In this document: positions 1 to 10,380 of the stretch, in pieces
Layout: each line of letters starts with the position of its first letter
Numbering within the stretch: the stretch's first letter is position 1
Source of the DNA: Gammaproteobacteria bacterium
Lineage (GTDB): Bacteria > Pseudomonadota > Gammaproteobacteria > Pseudomonadales > Azotimanducaceae
Assembly: GCA_020832085.1 (NCBI GenBank)
Contig: JAFIFJ010000152.1
Coordinates: forward strand, 1-64,000
Reading direction: 5' to 3'
Length of the DNA stretch: 64,000 nucleotides
The notes under the pieces: model-generated
Told to the model about the DNA's origin: nothing
The model's input: the letters and a program-made list of their open reading frames with translations, nothing else
Database searches by the model: none
Translations under genes and position numbers: made by a program

Positions 1-216
1 TCGCAGTCGGGCCAGGAAAGCCTGGTGAGAAGCAAGATCCCCATCCGGGTCCATGTCCACGCCGGCCTCGGCCAGCCCGCCGTGCAGCTCGCGTATGCGC
101 TCCATGCGCTCGAACATCTCCGCCAATGAGCTGGGCGGAGCGTCCCATTGCAGACCGGCGGCAGCGCGCGCGATGCGTGCAAAGTACGCCCGGTCCTGAT
201 CGGCTTCGGTATCCAT
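1..216 (-). CDS. Hypothetical protein, 3' end cut by the window edge
   Basis: The leftward reading frame starts at the ATG whose last base is 216 and stays open for 72 codons to the window edge, so the C-terminus is missing. The visible part is a soluble, acidic, mostly helical stretch (MDTEADQDRAYFARIARAAA at the start) with several Glu/Arg/Met heptad-like segments around MFERMERIREL. There is no signal peptide and no recognised domain. No strong Shine-Dalgarno precedes the ATG. The family is not recognised and function is unknown. Confidence 0.55.
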   Translation of the reverse strand, partial: MDTEADQDRAYFARIARAAAGLQWDAPPSSLAEMFERMERIRELHGGLAEAGVDMDPDGDLASHQAFLARLR

Positions 217-314
217 CACTCGACTATACCAGCGGGCGGCACTTTCTGATCAGGCGCAGGCCGGCTCGGGATGCCCTATGATCATGTCTGGAGGCGTTCG
301 CAGGGAAGACGGCC

Positions 315-560
315 ATGAGCCGCATCGATCAGTTGCGCGAGGAACTCGGGGGCGCCCATCCGGTGGCAGCCACCAAGGTGAAGGATCATCTCGAACCCAT
401 CGTTCGCGGCTTCATCGAGGCCGCACCGTTTCTGGTCATGGCCAGCAGCAACGGCGAAGCTTACCTGCATTGCCCGCGCGCCTTTCACTTCGCGGCGCTG
501 TGGGATGCGGACACCATCGCTGCCAACAGGGGACGACCCTTGAAGTCATTACGCACATGA
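315..560 (+). pseudogene. Relic of a pyridoxamine 5'-phosphate oxidase-like FMN protein with an internal deletion
   Basis: The open frame encodes 81 aa. Residues 1-46 (MSRIDQLREELGG through PFLVMASSN) resemble the N-terminus of the ~200-aa PPOX-family FMN flavoproteins. Residues 47-75 (GEAYLHCPRAFHFAALWDAD, then TIAANR) resemble the C-terminal end of the same family, where a conserved HCPRA/LW block occurs. The central FMN-binding beta-barrel, roughly 110-120 residues by family comparison, is absent while the frame is kept. The simplest reading is an in-frame internal deletion that leaves a non-functional remnant. Its stop overlaps the start of the downstream lipocalin (ATGA), so it may survive as a translational leader. 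The family assignment is from remembered motifs. Confidence 0.6.
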
Positions 561-1093
561 AGTTCCGAAGCGCCCTGACCCTCGGCGCCATCGCCCTCCT
601 GCTCACCGCCTGCACCGGGACACCCTCCGGCGTGGAACCGGTCACCGGCTTCGATGCCGAGCGCTATCAGGGCCGCTGGTACGAGATCTTCCGTCTCGAT
701 CACCGCTTCGAGCGGGGTCTCACCAACGTCACCGCCGACTACCGCATTCTGGATGACGGCCGGGTGGAAGTGATCAACCGGGGCTTCGATCCGCGCAAGT
801 GCGAATGGCGGGACGTCGAAGGCACCGCCCGCTTCCTCGAAGATCCCGGCACAGCCAGCCTGGCGGTGAGCTTCTTCTTCGGCATCAGCGGTGGCTACCA
901 CGTCATCGCCCTGGATCACGAGGACTATGGCTACTCGATGGTCTCCGGCCCCACCCGCGGCTACCTGTGGATCCTGGCGCGGGAACCGAGGCTCGATGCC
1001 GACATTGTCGAGCGCCTCATCGAGCAGGCGGCGGCGCTGGACTTTCCCACTGAGGAACTGATCCGGGTCGACCACGGCGAGCAGGATTGCTGA
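557..1093 (+). CDS. blc: Outer-membrane lipocalin lipoprotein (Blc-like)
   Basis: The 178-aa product starts with a lipoprotein signal peptide (MKFRSALTLGAIALLLTAC) whose LLTAC lipobox gives a lipidated Cys19. The mature part has the bacterial lipocalin signature: a GRWYEI motif near residue 37, a conserved NRGFDPRKCEW block, and a C-terminal YLWILAREP strand followed by the terminal helix. Blc proteins sit in the outer membrane and bind lysophospholipids or fatty acids, typically under envelope stress. The start was chosen because the signal peptide begins there; a longer in-phase frame upstream reads through the neighbouring relic and carries no sensible N-terminus. The ATG overlaps the TGA of that relic by four bases. 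Confidence 0.88.
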   Translation: MKFRSALTLGAIALLLTACTGTPSGVEPVTGFDAERYQGRWYEIFRLDHRFERGLTNVTADYRILDDGRVEVINRGFDPRKCEWRDVEGTARFLEDPGTASLAVSFFFGISGGYHVIALDHEDYGYSMVSGPTRGYLWILAREPRLDADIVERLIEQAAALDFPTEELIRVDHGEQDC

Positions 1094-1100
1094 CCAGAGC

Positions 1101-1136
1101 GAAGCTCCGATTGATGAGAAGCGAAGCTCCAGCTGA

Positions 1137-1166
<30 letters not shown>
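1101..1166. repeat. Three 22-bp tandem repeats at the 3' end of the acetoacetyl-CoA synthetase gene
   Basis: The octamer GAAGCTCC recurs at 1101, 1123 and 1145, an exact 22-base period. The rest of each unit is partly conserved (a GAT at the same place in each). The array begins in the short gap after the lipocalin stop and runs into the last codons of the convergent aacS gene (stop at 1137), so part of its C-terminus is repeat-encoded. No function can be assigned. Confidence 0.6.
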
Positions 1167-3070
<1,904 letters not shown>

Positions 3071-3074
<4 letters not shown>

Positions 3075-4510
3075 GACGTTTCGAGCCCGCGCTCGAGATG
3101 AGTCCGCCATGCCTCCCGCGCCGCGCGGCGATCCTCTTCATTGAGTTGAGGCCTGATCTGCGCAGCCGGTTGCGGCGGCGGCAGGGCGTCGCCGTCGACG
3201 TCCGGGCAGCTTGCCGCCAGGGCGGCACCCCCCCGTGCCGTGGATTCGAGCTCACGGGCCGGCAGAACCACAGCACCGGTCAGATCTGCCAGACGCTGCA
3301 GCAACCATGAGCTGCGGGCGAGACCACCGTCCACGTGCAGGTGCCCGCGCACATCCAGGGTCGCGGCGAGATCCGCGCAGCGCTGGGCAACGCCGTCGAC
3401 CACGGCGCGGACGAGTTCGTTGCGGCCGGTTTCGAGGCCAAGACCGGTGAAGCTGCCCCGGATCTGATCGGCCATGTAGGGCGTACCCAACCCCGCCAGC
3501 GCCGGGACGAAGATCACGCCGGAGCGACCCGCCGCTGCCATGGCATCGAGTTCTGAGACCACTTCGAGCACGCCGATGCGCTGCAGCCATTCCACCGCAG
3601 CCCCGGCGGTGATCACCGTACCCTCGTGGCAGAACGTGTCTTCCATGCGGCCGCCGGAATGGGCGAGACGCCACAGCGGCAGGTCATAAGCTCCCGCCGG
3701 CGCTTCGGTGGGTACCGCACCGGTGTGGCGGTCGAGCATGGCAGACGTGCCGAGGGTGAGTTTGGCGTCGCCAATGTTCACTACCCCCTGGGCGAAACAG
3801 GCGGCCTGCTGATCGCCAGCCCGGGCCGCAACCGGCACTTCGGCACCGAGGAGTTTGCGATCGGTGACACCGACCAGGGCGTTGCTGGCCACCAGTCGCG
3901 GATGCCAGGCAGGCTCCTGGCCGAACAGTGCCATGGCCGCGTCCAACCAGCCTCCAGAGGCTGCATCGTAAAGGCCGGTGGCGCCGGCATTGGAGGGATC
4001 GGTGGCAAAGGCCTCTCCAACCGTCAGCCAATGGGTCAGCCACACGTCAGGCGTGCCGAGCCTGAGTTGGCCCCGGGCTGCAGCGCTTCGCACCTCAGTG
4101 TGCTCGGCCGTCAGCCATTCGAACTTGGTGCAGCTGGCCAGGGTGTTCACCGGCAGGCCCATGGCACGCAGTTCCTGGACGCGGATCAGCGTGCGACGGT
4201 CCTGCCAGCCGATCACCGGCGCCAGCGGTGCACCCGTTGCAGAGTCCCAAGCCACCACGCTGCTGCGCTGATTGACGATACCCAGAGCGCGCAGATCAGC
4301 GGCACCACAACCTGCCTCGGCGAGGGCGGCCTTGATGACCTCGAGACTGCGAACGCAGAAGTCGTTGGCGTCCTGCTCGATGCGGTCCGCGGCAGGAAAG
4401 GTGACTGCAAGGCGCTGATAGGCTTGGCCCATCACTTTACCGGCGGCGTCGAACACCACCGCTCGCACCCCTGTCGTGCCCAGATCCAGACTGAGAATGG
4501 GTCCGCTCAT
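3071..4510 (-). CDS. FGGY-family carbohydrate kinase, glycerol-kinase-like
   Basis: The 479-aa protein has the FGGY kinase layout. The N-terminal phosphate-1 motif is LDLGTTGVRAVVFD (about residues 7-20). A GWQDRRT motif resembles the glycerol kinase WQDRRT. The second-lobe signature GLGTPYMADQIRGSFTGLGLETGR and the adenosine motif HVDGGLARSSWLLQRLADLTG follow. Glycerol kinases are ~500 aa, so it is slightly short and the substrate could be glycerol or a related triol. The neighbours support glycerol: glpD two genes upstream and an alkyl-DHAP-synthase-like enzyme directly upstream with an 18-base gap. The product would be sn-glycerol 3-phosphate in the cytoplasm. It overlaps aacS by four bases. 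Confidence 0.85.
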
Positions 4511-4528
4511 GGCGTCAGCCTCCTGAAC

Positions 4529-5923
4529 TCAGCGCGGGATCAGGACACCCGGATTCATCAGATCGTTCGGATCCAGAGCCTGCTTCACGCTGCGCAGCAG
4601 ATCCACTCCGGCGTCGCCGATTTCCGTGGCCAGCCAGTCCCGGCGCACCCGACCGATGCCGTGGTGATGGGCGATGCCCGCGCCGAGTTCCGCGGCCGCT
4701 TGCATGGCACCTCGCCAACAGGCGTCATAGGCCGCGACCATGGACTCCCGCTCGGGCGCCAGGGCGAAGGTGAAATAGAGATTGGCGCCGGAGCGGTAGG
4801 CATGGGAGGAATGCGCCGATGCGGCCACCAGGCCCGGCACAGCCTCGAAGCGGGCCAGCGTGGCCTCGTACAGGCTGTTCAGGCGCTTCCAGTCCGTGGC
4901 TACCTCGATGGTGTCCACCACCAGTCCCTGCTCGAACAGTTCGCGCCAGCTCGGCACCGTGTTGCGGTGGGCAAACCAGTCATCCACGGTCTGTTTGTCC
5001 GCCGCTTCGCCACCGCGGGCGGCGCAGAGTTCGGCCACGGCCTGCGCTTCCACTTCAGCCTGGGCTCCGGGTCCCTCGTGCAGGAAGATCAGCATCGCTC
5101 GACCTTCCGGGCAGGTCTCGCGGAAATGGCGACGGCTCTCGCGGGCGTCGTATAGACGCACCACAGGCGGGCGCCAGCCCTGGCGCAGGACTTCGCGCAT
5201 GGCTTCGATGCCGGCGGCGAAGTCAGCGAAGTGAAAGGCCTGCCGGACCGCGTTTTCGGCTTTCAGGCGCAGCGAGAACGTGACTTCGGTGATGACACCG
5301 AGCGTGCCCTCGCTGCCGAGCAGAAGCTGACGCAGATCCGGGCCGGCAGCCGCCCGCGGCGTGGCCCGGGAGCGGAACAGGGAACCATCGGGCAGCACGG
5401 CCTCGAGATCGTAGAGGAGATCCTCGGTGTTGCCGTAGGCGGTGGAGTACTGGCCGGAGGCCCGGGTGGCCACCCAGCCGCCCACCGTGGACAGGGCGAT
5501 GGACTGAGGCCAGTTGCCGATGGTGAAACCCTCAGCCGCCACCGCGTTCTCGGCATCGATGCCCATGGTGCCGGCGCCAAAGGTGGCCAGCAGGTTGTGT
5601 TCGTCGAGCTTCACGAGTCCCGTCAGGCCACGGGTGGACAGCACCACCTGATCGCGTCCTGCCAGCACCCCGCCGCAGACGCCGGATCCCCCACCGCGGG
5701 TGACCACGGCCGTGTCGTGGGCGCGACAGATGCGCACGGCCTCAGCCACCTCGGCGCTGCTCTTCGGCGTCACCACTGCCAGCGGCAGGGGATGGGGCTC
5801 ACCCAGCCAGTCCAGCAATTCAGAACGAGCCCAGTAGTCCCTGCCGTGGGCCGTGAGGGTCGCTTCGTCGGTGGCCACGGCATCCCCAAGCGCCGCGGTG
5901 AGGGCGGTCAGTACCTTGCTCAA
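4529..5923 (-). CDS. FAD-binding oxidoreductase of the alkyl-DHAP synthase / D-lactate dehydrogenase (VAO) family
   Basis: The 464-aa protein has an N-terminal FAD-binding PP-loop (TRGGGSGVCGGV near residues 85-96) and an STVGGWVATRASGQYSTAYG block closely resembling the alkyl-dihydroxyacetonephosphate synthase signature. Its C-terminal cap has HHHGIGRVRRDW (419-430) and ends with DPNDLMNPG (451-459). The HHHGIG motif is characteristic of AGPS-type enzymes, which exchange the acyl chain of acyl-DHAP for a fatty alcohol; other VAO members oxidise 2-hydroxy acids. It sits between glpD and a glycerol-kinase-like gene, so a substrate derived from glycerol phosphate or an ether lipid is likely. 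The exact reaction cannot be decided from sequence alone. There is no transmembrane segment. Confidence 0.85.
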   Translation of the reverse strand: MSKVLTALTAALGDAVATDEATLTAHGRDYWARSELLDWLGEPHPLPLAVVTPKSSAEVAEAVRICRAHDTAVVTRGGGSGVCGGVLAGRDQVVLSTRGLTGLVKLDEHNLLATFGAGTMGIDAENAVAAEGFTIGNWPQSIALSTVGGWVATRASGQYSTAYGNTEDLLYDLEAVLPDGSLFRSRATPRAAAGPDLRQLLLGSEGTLGVITEVTFSLRLKAENAVRQAFHFADFAAGIEAMREVLRQGWRPPVVRLYDARESRRHFRETCPEGRAMLIFLHEGPGAQAEVEAQAVAELCAARGGEAADKQTVDDWFAHRNTVPSWRELFEQGLVVDTIEVATDWKRLNSLYEATLARFEAVPGLVAASAHSSHAYRSGANLYFTFALAPERESMVAAYDACWRGAMQAAAELGAGIAHHHGIGRVRRDWLATEIGDAGVDLLRSVKQALDPNDLMNPGVLIPR

Positions 5924-5944
5924 GTGCTCTCCCCTTTTCGATGG

Positions 5945-7573
5945 TCAATGCTGAAACGACATCTCCTGCCGGTAGCGCTGGCGAACCTGCTCGATCTGAC
6001 GACTTCGCTCGGCCGCATCCCAGCCCAGCAGTTCCGCCATGCGTGCAGCCGCAGGGGCCAGCAGCGCTTCCCGCTCCGCCGGGCTGTACCAGGCCGCCCG
6101 GGTGCGCCGGTAGATCAGATCCTCGAGGCTGTAGGCCGCTTCCACGTTGACGGCCCAGTCCACCTCACCCAGGATGACCTCCCCCTTCCTCACCAGCGGC
6201 TCGGCCCCGGCGGCGAGAACGTCCCTGGCCTCGGTACCGTAAAGGCGAACCAAGCGGTCCGCGCAGGCGCGCCCAAGATTGCCCATCCCGGGCAGCGACC
6301 GTGCGAGGTGTTCGAGGTCGCCGGCGAAGTCGCCGCCGGGCAGGGGTTGCAGTTCCGGTGGCGGCGGCAGTGAGCGACCGAGCTGCTCGCCCACCTTGAC
6401 CATGATGTCCTCGGCCATCTTGCGAAAGCCGGTGAGCTTGCCGCCGGCAATGGTGACCATGCCGCCGGCGCCGATCCAGATCTCGTCCTTGCGGGACATC
6501 TCCTTGGCCTGCTTGCCGGGCTCGGCAATGAGGGGGCGCAGGCCCGACCAGGCGGCAGTAACGTCATCCACGGTCAGGTCGGGGACATCAAAGTAGCGAT
6601 TCACCGGCTCCAGCAGGTAGCGCACATCCTCCGCGTCGATCTCGGGCCAGCGCCAGTCCTCGCCCTGATAGGTGGTGTCCGTGGTGCCGAGGTAGACCGT
6701 ATCCCCACGGGGAATGGCGAAGATGGAACGCTTGTCCTCGGCCGTCATGACTACCAGATTGCGCACCGGCAGGCGGTCAGCCGGCAGGACGATGTGCACG
6801 CCCTTGGAGAGGTGGAGCCGGGATCCTTCCCGCTCGGCTTCGAGCCCGGCCACGCGATCAGCCCAGGGTCCGGCGGCATTCACCACCACCCGGGCGCGAA
6901 TCTCCGGTTCACTGCCCTCCAGTGCGCAGCGGGCGCGCACGCCCACCACCTTGCTGTCTTGCTGACTGCCTTCTCTCAACAGCGCCACCGCTTCCAGGCG
7001 CGAGGCCACGACCGCGCCGGCACCTGCCGCCGCTCGCAAGGTGGCGAGCACCAGCCGCGCGTCGTCAGTGAGGTACTCCCGGTAGGCGCAGGCGTGGGGA
7101 TGCCGACGCTGATCGAGCTTGGGCTCGTGGTAGGCGAGCTCCTCACCGCTCCAGTTGCGATGCAGGTCGGCCTCGGCCACGGCGCCGAGCTTCTCGTAGG
7201 CGGTTATGCCGGTGCGGAATTTCAGCAGGCTCATGCGGGACTTCGCCGGAACCAGCATCCAGTAAGGTTCCGCCAGGTGTGGAGCGAGCCGATGCACGGC
7301 CTTGCGCTCCAGTGCCGTTTCCCGGACCAGGGCCACATCGCCCATGGCCAGATAGCGCAGGCCGCCATGGATCAGCTTGGAAGACCGGCTCGAAGTGCCG
7401 ACCGCGAAGTCATCAGCCTCGATCAGCGCTACCGACAGGCCCCGCAGGGCCGCATCGCGGGCGATACCGGCGCCGGTGATACCGCCACCGATGATGAGGA
7501 CGTCGAAGGTCTCTGCAGCCAACCGAGCGAGGGTGTCGGTCCGGCCCGTGGCGGACAACGCGGTCTCCGTCAT
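5945..7573 (-). CDS. glpD: Aerobic glycerol-3-phosphate dehydrogenase
   Basis: The 542-aa flavoprotein starts with the Rossmann dinucleotide motif DVLIIGGGITGAGIARDAALRG (about residues 24-45). The GlpD-typical TSSRSSKLIHGGLRYLAMGDVALVRETALER segment contacts FAD, and a VYLGTTDTTY motif lies in the middle. The C-terminal GlpD domain is present (LEDLIYRRTRAAW). The enzyme oxidises sn-glycerol 3-phosphate to DHAP at the inner face of the cytoplasmic membrane and passes electrons to quinone. It is the first gene of the leftward operon; the next gene begins 21 bases downstream. About 110 bases upstream separate it from the divergent vapBC operon. Confidence 0.93.
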   Translation of the reverse strand: MTETALSATGRTDTLARLAAETFDVLIIGGGITGAGIARDAALRGLSVALIEADDFAVGTSSRSSKLIHGGLRYLAMGDVALVRETALERKAVHRLAPHLAEPYWMLVPAKSRMSLLKFRTGITAYEKLGAVAEADLHRNWSGEELAYHEPKLDQRRHPHACAYREYLTDDARLVLATLRAAAGAGAVVASRLEAVALLREGSQQDSKVVGVRARCALEGSEPEIRARVVVNAAGPWADRVAGLEAEREGSRLHLSKGVHIVLPADRLPVRNLVVMTAEDKRSIFAIPRGDTVYLGTTDTTYQGEDWRWPEIDAEDVRYLLEPVNRYFDVPDLTVDDVTAAWSGLRPLIAEPGKQAKEMSRKDEIWIGAGGMVTIAGGKLTGFRKMAEDIMVKVGEQLGRSLPPPPELQPLPGGDFAGDLEHLARSLPGMGNLGRACADRLVRLYGTEARDVLAAGAEPLVRKGEVILGEVDWAVNVEAAYSLEDLIYRRTRAAWYSPAEREALLAPAAARMAELLGWDAAERSRQIEQVRQRYRQEMSFQH

Positions 7574-7680
7574 GATTTCTCATCCAGTAACGCCCACCCG
7601 AAGGGTCGCACAGAAAGCCGTGGACGGGCAGGATCACTTTGACACCTGAGCCACAACGCTTGCCACCGCCGCCATTGATG

Positions 7681-7703
7681 ATATACATTTAACTAATGTA
7701 TAT
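7681..7703. promoter_or_regulatory. Perfect palindrome upstream of vapB: likely autoregulatory operator
   Basis: The sequence is ATATACATT, a five-base spacer (TAACT), then AATGTATAT: a perfect 9+9 inverted repeat in an AT-rich island inside GC-rich DNA. It ends 20 bases before the vapB start codon. VapB-type antitoxins bind such repeats to repress their own operon, so this is the expected operator. The role is inferred from position and symmetry. Confidence 0.8.
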
Positions 7704-7723
7704 CCATGACGCCGGAGAACGAC

Positions 7724-7951
7724 ATGCAAATCGCGAAATGGGGAAACTCCCTTGCCGTTCGCCTGCCCGCGGATCTGGTGCGTAAGCTCGGTCTGAAGGA
7801 AGGCGATCAGATCGAGCTCGTTGCCGACGCTGGCCATTTTAGGGTCATTCGGCAACCTCGGGCCGAAGATGTGCTCCAGCAACTGCGAGGCTTGCGTGGC
7901 AAGTTACCTGCCGCAGAGCGGTTGAGCCGCGACGCCGCGCATGAGCGGTAA
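7724..7951 (+). CDS. vapB: VapB-type antitoxin with an AbrB/MazE-like DNA-binding domain
   Basis: The 75-aa product begins MQIAKWGNSLAVRLPADLVR, followed by KLGLKEGDQIELV: the swapped-hairpin AbrB fold used by MazE/VapB antitoxins. The C-terminal half (LQQLRGLRGKLPAAERLSRD) would wrap around the toxin. An in-frame ATG at 7706 exists, but the one at 7724 follows a GGAG at a good distance and matches family N-termini. The gene overlaps vapC by 11 bases. It should neutralise the PIN toxin and, with it, repress at the palindrome just upstream. Confidence 0.9.
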   Translation: MQIAKWGNSLAVRLPADLVRKLGLKEGDQIELVADAGHFRVIRQPRAEDVLQQLRGLRGKLPAAERLSRDAAHER

Positions 7952-8336
7952 CTTTGTCGATACCAACATCGTGCTTTATCTGCTCGATGACGGATCCAAG
8001 GCCGACTATGCCGAAGCGATCCTGGCACAGGCGCCACGCATCAGCGTGCAGGTTCTGAATGAAGCCCTGGTGAACTGCCGCAGAAAGGCCGGGCTGACCT
8101 GGCAGGAGACGGCTACTTTCCTGTCCGGGCTTCAGGCCCTCTGTCCAGTGGAGAGCCTGACGCTGCAAACCCATGAGGTGGGGCGCGCACTAGCTGAACG
8201 CTACCGCTTCTCTGTCTATGACGCGATGATCGTCGCGGCAGCGCTTATCGCTGGCTGCACGACTCTCTACACTGAAGACATGCAGCATGGCCTTCTGGTG
8301 GAGGGTCAACTCCGGCTGGTGAACCCCTTTGCCTGA
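7941..8336 (+). CDS. vapC: VapC-type PIN-domain ribonuclease toxin
   Basis: The 131-aa PIN domain has all acidic metal ligands: D7 in FVDTNIVLY, E41 in VLNEALVN, D94 in YDAMIVAAAL, and the E112/D113 pair in LYTEDMQHG. PIN toxins cut tRNA or rRNA using Mg2+ when the labile antitoxin is degraded. Length is typical (130-140 aa) and nothing is missing, so the toxin is probably active. The start ATG lies inside the last codons of vapB, ensuring coupled translation. The following mutT gene begins 21 bases after its stop and may be co-transcribed. Confidence 0.92.
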   Translation: MSGNFVDTNIVLYLLDDGSKADYAEAILAQAPRISVQVLNEALVNCRRKAGLTWQETATFLSGLQALCPVESLTLQTHEVGRALAERYRFSVYDAMIVAAALIAGCTTLYTEDMQHGLLVEGQLRLVNPFA

Positions 8337-8357
8337 GCCGAAGGGAATGGAGCAGGC

Positions 8358-8735
8358 ATGAAACAGGTCGTCTGTGCAGCCTTCCTCAGGAACGGAAAGA
8401 TCCTGCTCGCCCGGCGTGCGCCCGGCGAGCATCTCGCCGGTTTCTGGGAACTGCCCGGCGGCAAGGTCGAAGCCGATGAGACCTTGGCGCAGGCGCTATC
8501 GCGGGAGTTGCTCGAAGAGCTCGGCGTCAAGGCGCGGGTGGGGGCAGAGCTCACCCGCAGCATTTACCACTACGAACGGGGCAGCGTCGAACTCATCGCC
8601 CTGACCACCGAGTTCGACGGCGAGGTCGGCCATCTCAGCGTCCACGATGCAGTGCAGTGGTGCTCCCGGGGGGCGCTTGCGAACCTTCCCATCGCACCGG
8701 CCGACATACCCCTGCTCGACAGCATTCTCGCCTGA
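8358..8735 (+). CDS. mutT: MutT/Nudix hydrolase (8-oxo-dGTP or related NTP pyrophosphatase)
   Basis: The 125-aa protein carries a perfect Nudix box, G35-x5-E41-x7-R49-E50-L51-x-E53-E54-x-G56, in GGKVEADETLAQALSRELLE with ELG following. It also has the MutT-like N-terminus (VVCAAFLRNGKILLARR) and a short C-terminus ending after the ADIPLLDSI helix. Members remove oxidised or non-canonical nucleotides such as 8-oxo-dGTP, or act on CTP. Size fits single-domain MutT/NudG, and the exact substrate cannot be separated here. It lies 21 bases after vapC on the same strand. Confidence 0.88.
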   Translation: MKQVVCAAFLRNGKILLARRAPGEHLAGFWELPGGKVEADETLAQALSRELLEELGVKARVGAELTRSIYHYERGSVELIALTTEFDGEVGHLSVHDAVQWCSRGALANLPIAPADIPLLDSILA

Positions 8736-8753
8736 ACCGGAAGCTGACGGCGC

Positions 8754-9398
8754 TCAGGCGTCTGCGGATTCCGGCGGTGGCGCGTGCTGGGCGAGGAAGT
8801 CTTCGGTGGTGTTCGTCCGCGGGTAGTCGCCCTCCGGCTGGGGAACGCCGAGAAATGCACACAGTGGCCCCCAACCTTCGGCCGCCTCGAACACCAGCAG
8901 CCGATCTGCCGGCGCCTCGGCGATGACCGACTCCACGTGCCTGCGGTAGACCGCCAGCACATGGTCGCGGTCGTCCATGCGGCCATCGAAGATCCGCTTC
9001 CAGATGATCTCTTCCGCCCACTGACCGAAGTGCCGGAGTCCCGGCTCATCGCTGTGCGCCGCCGCCATGCTCGAAGGGTAGATGGTGTTCATCACACTTT
9101 CATACCAGCGCTCGGGGTCGCGGGTGGACAGGATCACCTTGGCCTCAGGGAAGGCGGCGAGCTGCTCCCGCCAGAGATTGCAGGCCGGCCAGTCCACCGC
9201 CGCGCGATAGCCCCGGTAGAGGGCATTCCAGTCGATGGCTTCGCCCCGATGTGCCGCGGCCCAGATCGGAATGTGCTCCGGCTGCTCGAAGACCTCGGTC
9301 ATGTGGTAGCACTTGTTGAATCCGAGCTGCTCCAGCGCCACCTTCAACGACAGGGTGCCCGTGCGGCCGAAGCCGGCGCCGATGACCTGCAGTGACAT
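8754..9398 (-). CDS. Sulfotransferase-family (P-loop) protein
   Basis: The 214-aa protein opens with a PAPS 5'-phosphosulfate-binding loop, VIGAGFGRTGTLSLKVALEQ (residues 5-24). A 3'-phosphate-binding region, KVILSTRDPERWYESV, follows near residue 88. This pattern is that of the short single-domain bacterial sulfotransferase family (Sulfotransfer_4-like). The substrate is unknown. It has no signal peptide. It is convergent with mutT and separated from the alpha/beta hydrolase upstream by about 30 bases on the same strand, so the two may be co-transcribed. Confidence 0.82.
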   Translation of the reverse strand: MSLQVIGAGFGRTGTLSLKVALEQLGFNKCYHMTEVFEQPEHIPIWAAAHRGEAIDWNALYRGYRAAVDWPACNLWREQLAAFPEAKVILSTRDPERWYESVMNTIYPSSMAAAHSDEPGLRHFGQWAEEIIWKRIFDGRMDDRDHVLAVYRRHVESVIAEAPADRLLVFEAAEGWGPLCAFLGVPQPEGDYPRTNTTEDFLAQHAPPPESADA

Positions 9399-9430
9399 GG
9401 TTTACCTCCCCTCCCAGGCATGGCCGACAG

Positions 9431-10357
9431 TCAATCGCCGATGAGAAATGATCGTACCGGTTCCAGCGTGCGCTCGGGTGCCTCCTCATGGGGGACATGC
9501 CCAAGGTCGGCGAACGACAACAGCCGTGCATCCGGCAAAGCCGAAAGATAGTCGGCGGCATTGCTGAAGGGAATCATGGCGTCGCGCTCGCCCCAGAGCA
9601 GCAGGGTGGGCGCCTCGATGCGAGCAAGCAGGGGTTCGGGCTGAACGAGCACCACCTGGGCCATGCGCTGGAGCATGGCAACGCGGTTGCCGGGGGCGAG
9701 CAGCAGATCGTGGTAGCGCCGAACCTGTGCATCCTGGAGTTGCTTCGGGTCCGCATAGGCCACTTTGAGATTCATGCGCAGCACCGACTTCGGCAGTGCA
9801 AAGCGCAGCAGGCCCAGCGCCGCAGGCACCTCCGGAGCCTTGCCGTACTCGAAACCTGGACTGGCGAAGCCGTCCGGGGAGATCAGCACCAGGCGTTCGA
9901 CCCGCTCGGGATGCGCTGCGGCAAAGCGCCAGGCGATTCGGCCTCCCAGGGAATTGCCTACCAGACTGGCCCGTGCCAGCTGCAATTGGTCGAGGAGCGC
10001 CAGGAGGATCTGAATGCTCCGTTCGTCAGAGTAGTCGGCAGCCGGGTCCGCGGCGGACAGACCCGCGCCGGGCAGATCCAGACTGATGACGCGCAGCTCA
10101 GACGCCAGCGCATCGGCCCAGGGCTCCCAGGTATGCAGGCTCGCGCCGAAGCCATGCAGCAACAGCACGGCTGGCCCGTGGCGTGGACCGCGGTCACGGA
10201 TGTGCAGACGGGTTCCGTCCACCTCCAGAAAGTCATCTGGCGCTGCCGCATAGCGGGACTCGAGTTGCTCTCGGGGCTTGTCCGGCGTCCAAAGCCATGC
10301 AGCAACGGCCGCCAGACACAGCAGCAGGACGAGCACGATGATCAATGCTGGCTTCAT
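9431..10357 (-). CDS. Alpha/beta hydrolase with an N-terminal membrane anchor
   Basis: The 308-aa protein has a single hydrophobic N-terminal segment (residues 4-23), which is probably an uncleaved anchor. The alpha/beta-hydrolase core follows: oxyanion HGFGAS (68-73), nucleophile elbow GNSLGG with Ser136, acid Asp in LLLWGERDAMIPF, and catalytic His in LGHVPHEEAPE. Substrate specificity cannot be deduced; related proteins hydrolyse esters or act as haloalkane/epoxide hydrolases. A 12-bp palindrome lies about 24 bases upstream of the start. Confidence 0.87.
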   Translation of the reverse strand: MKPALIIVLVLLLCLAAVAAWLWTPDKPREQLESRYAAAPDDFLEVDGTRLHIRDRGPRHGPAVLLLHGFGASLHTWEPWADALASELRVISLDLPGAGLSAADPAADYSDERSIQILLALLDQLQLARASLVGNSLGGRIAWRFAAAHPERVERLVLISPDGFASPGFEYGKAPEVPAALGLLRFALPKSVLRMNLKVAYADPKQLQDAQVRRYHDLLLAPGNRVAMLQRMAQVVLVQPEPLLARIEAPTLLLWGERDAMIPFSNAADYLSALPDARLLSFADLGHVPHEEAPERTLEPVRSFLIGD

Positions 10358-10380
10358 GCGGAGCCTTATCGGAGTGGATC

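Noticed and set aside
278-556. Frame extending the lipocalin gene upstream by 93 residues
   Set aside because: The extension is Arg/Gly/His-rich, overlaps the FMN-oxidase relic and has no ribosome site; the signal peptide begins at 557.
3626-5155. Rightward 509-codon frame opposite the kinase and FAD enzyme genes
   Set aside because: It is an antisense shadow of two recognisable enzymes; composition is not protein-like.
8729-8760. Hairpin CGCCTGA...TCAGGCG as terminator between mutT and the sulfotransferase gene
   Set aside because: The 7-bp stem has an 18-base loop and results from two convergent genes that both end in Ala-stop; no T-run.
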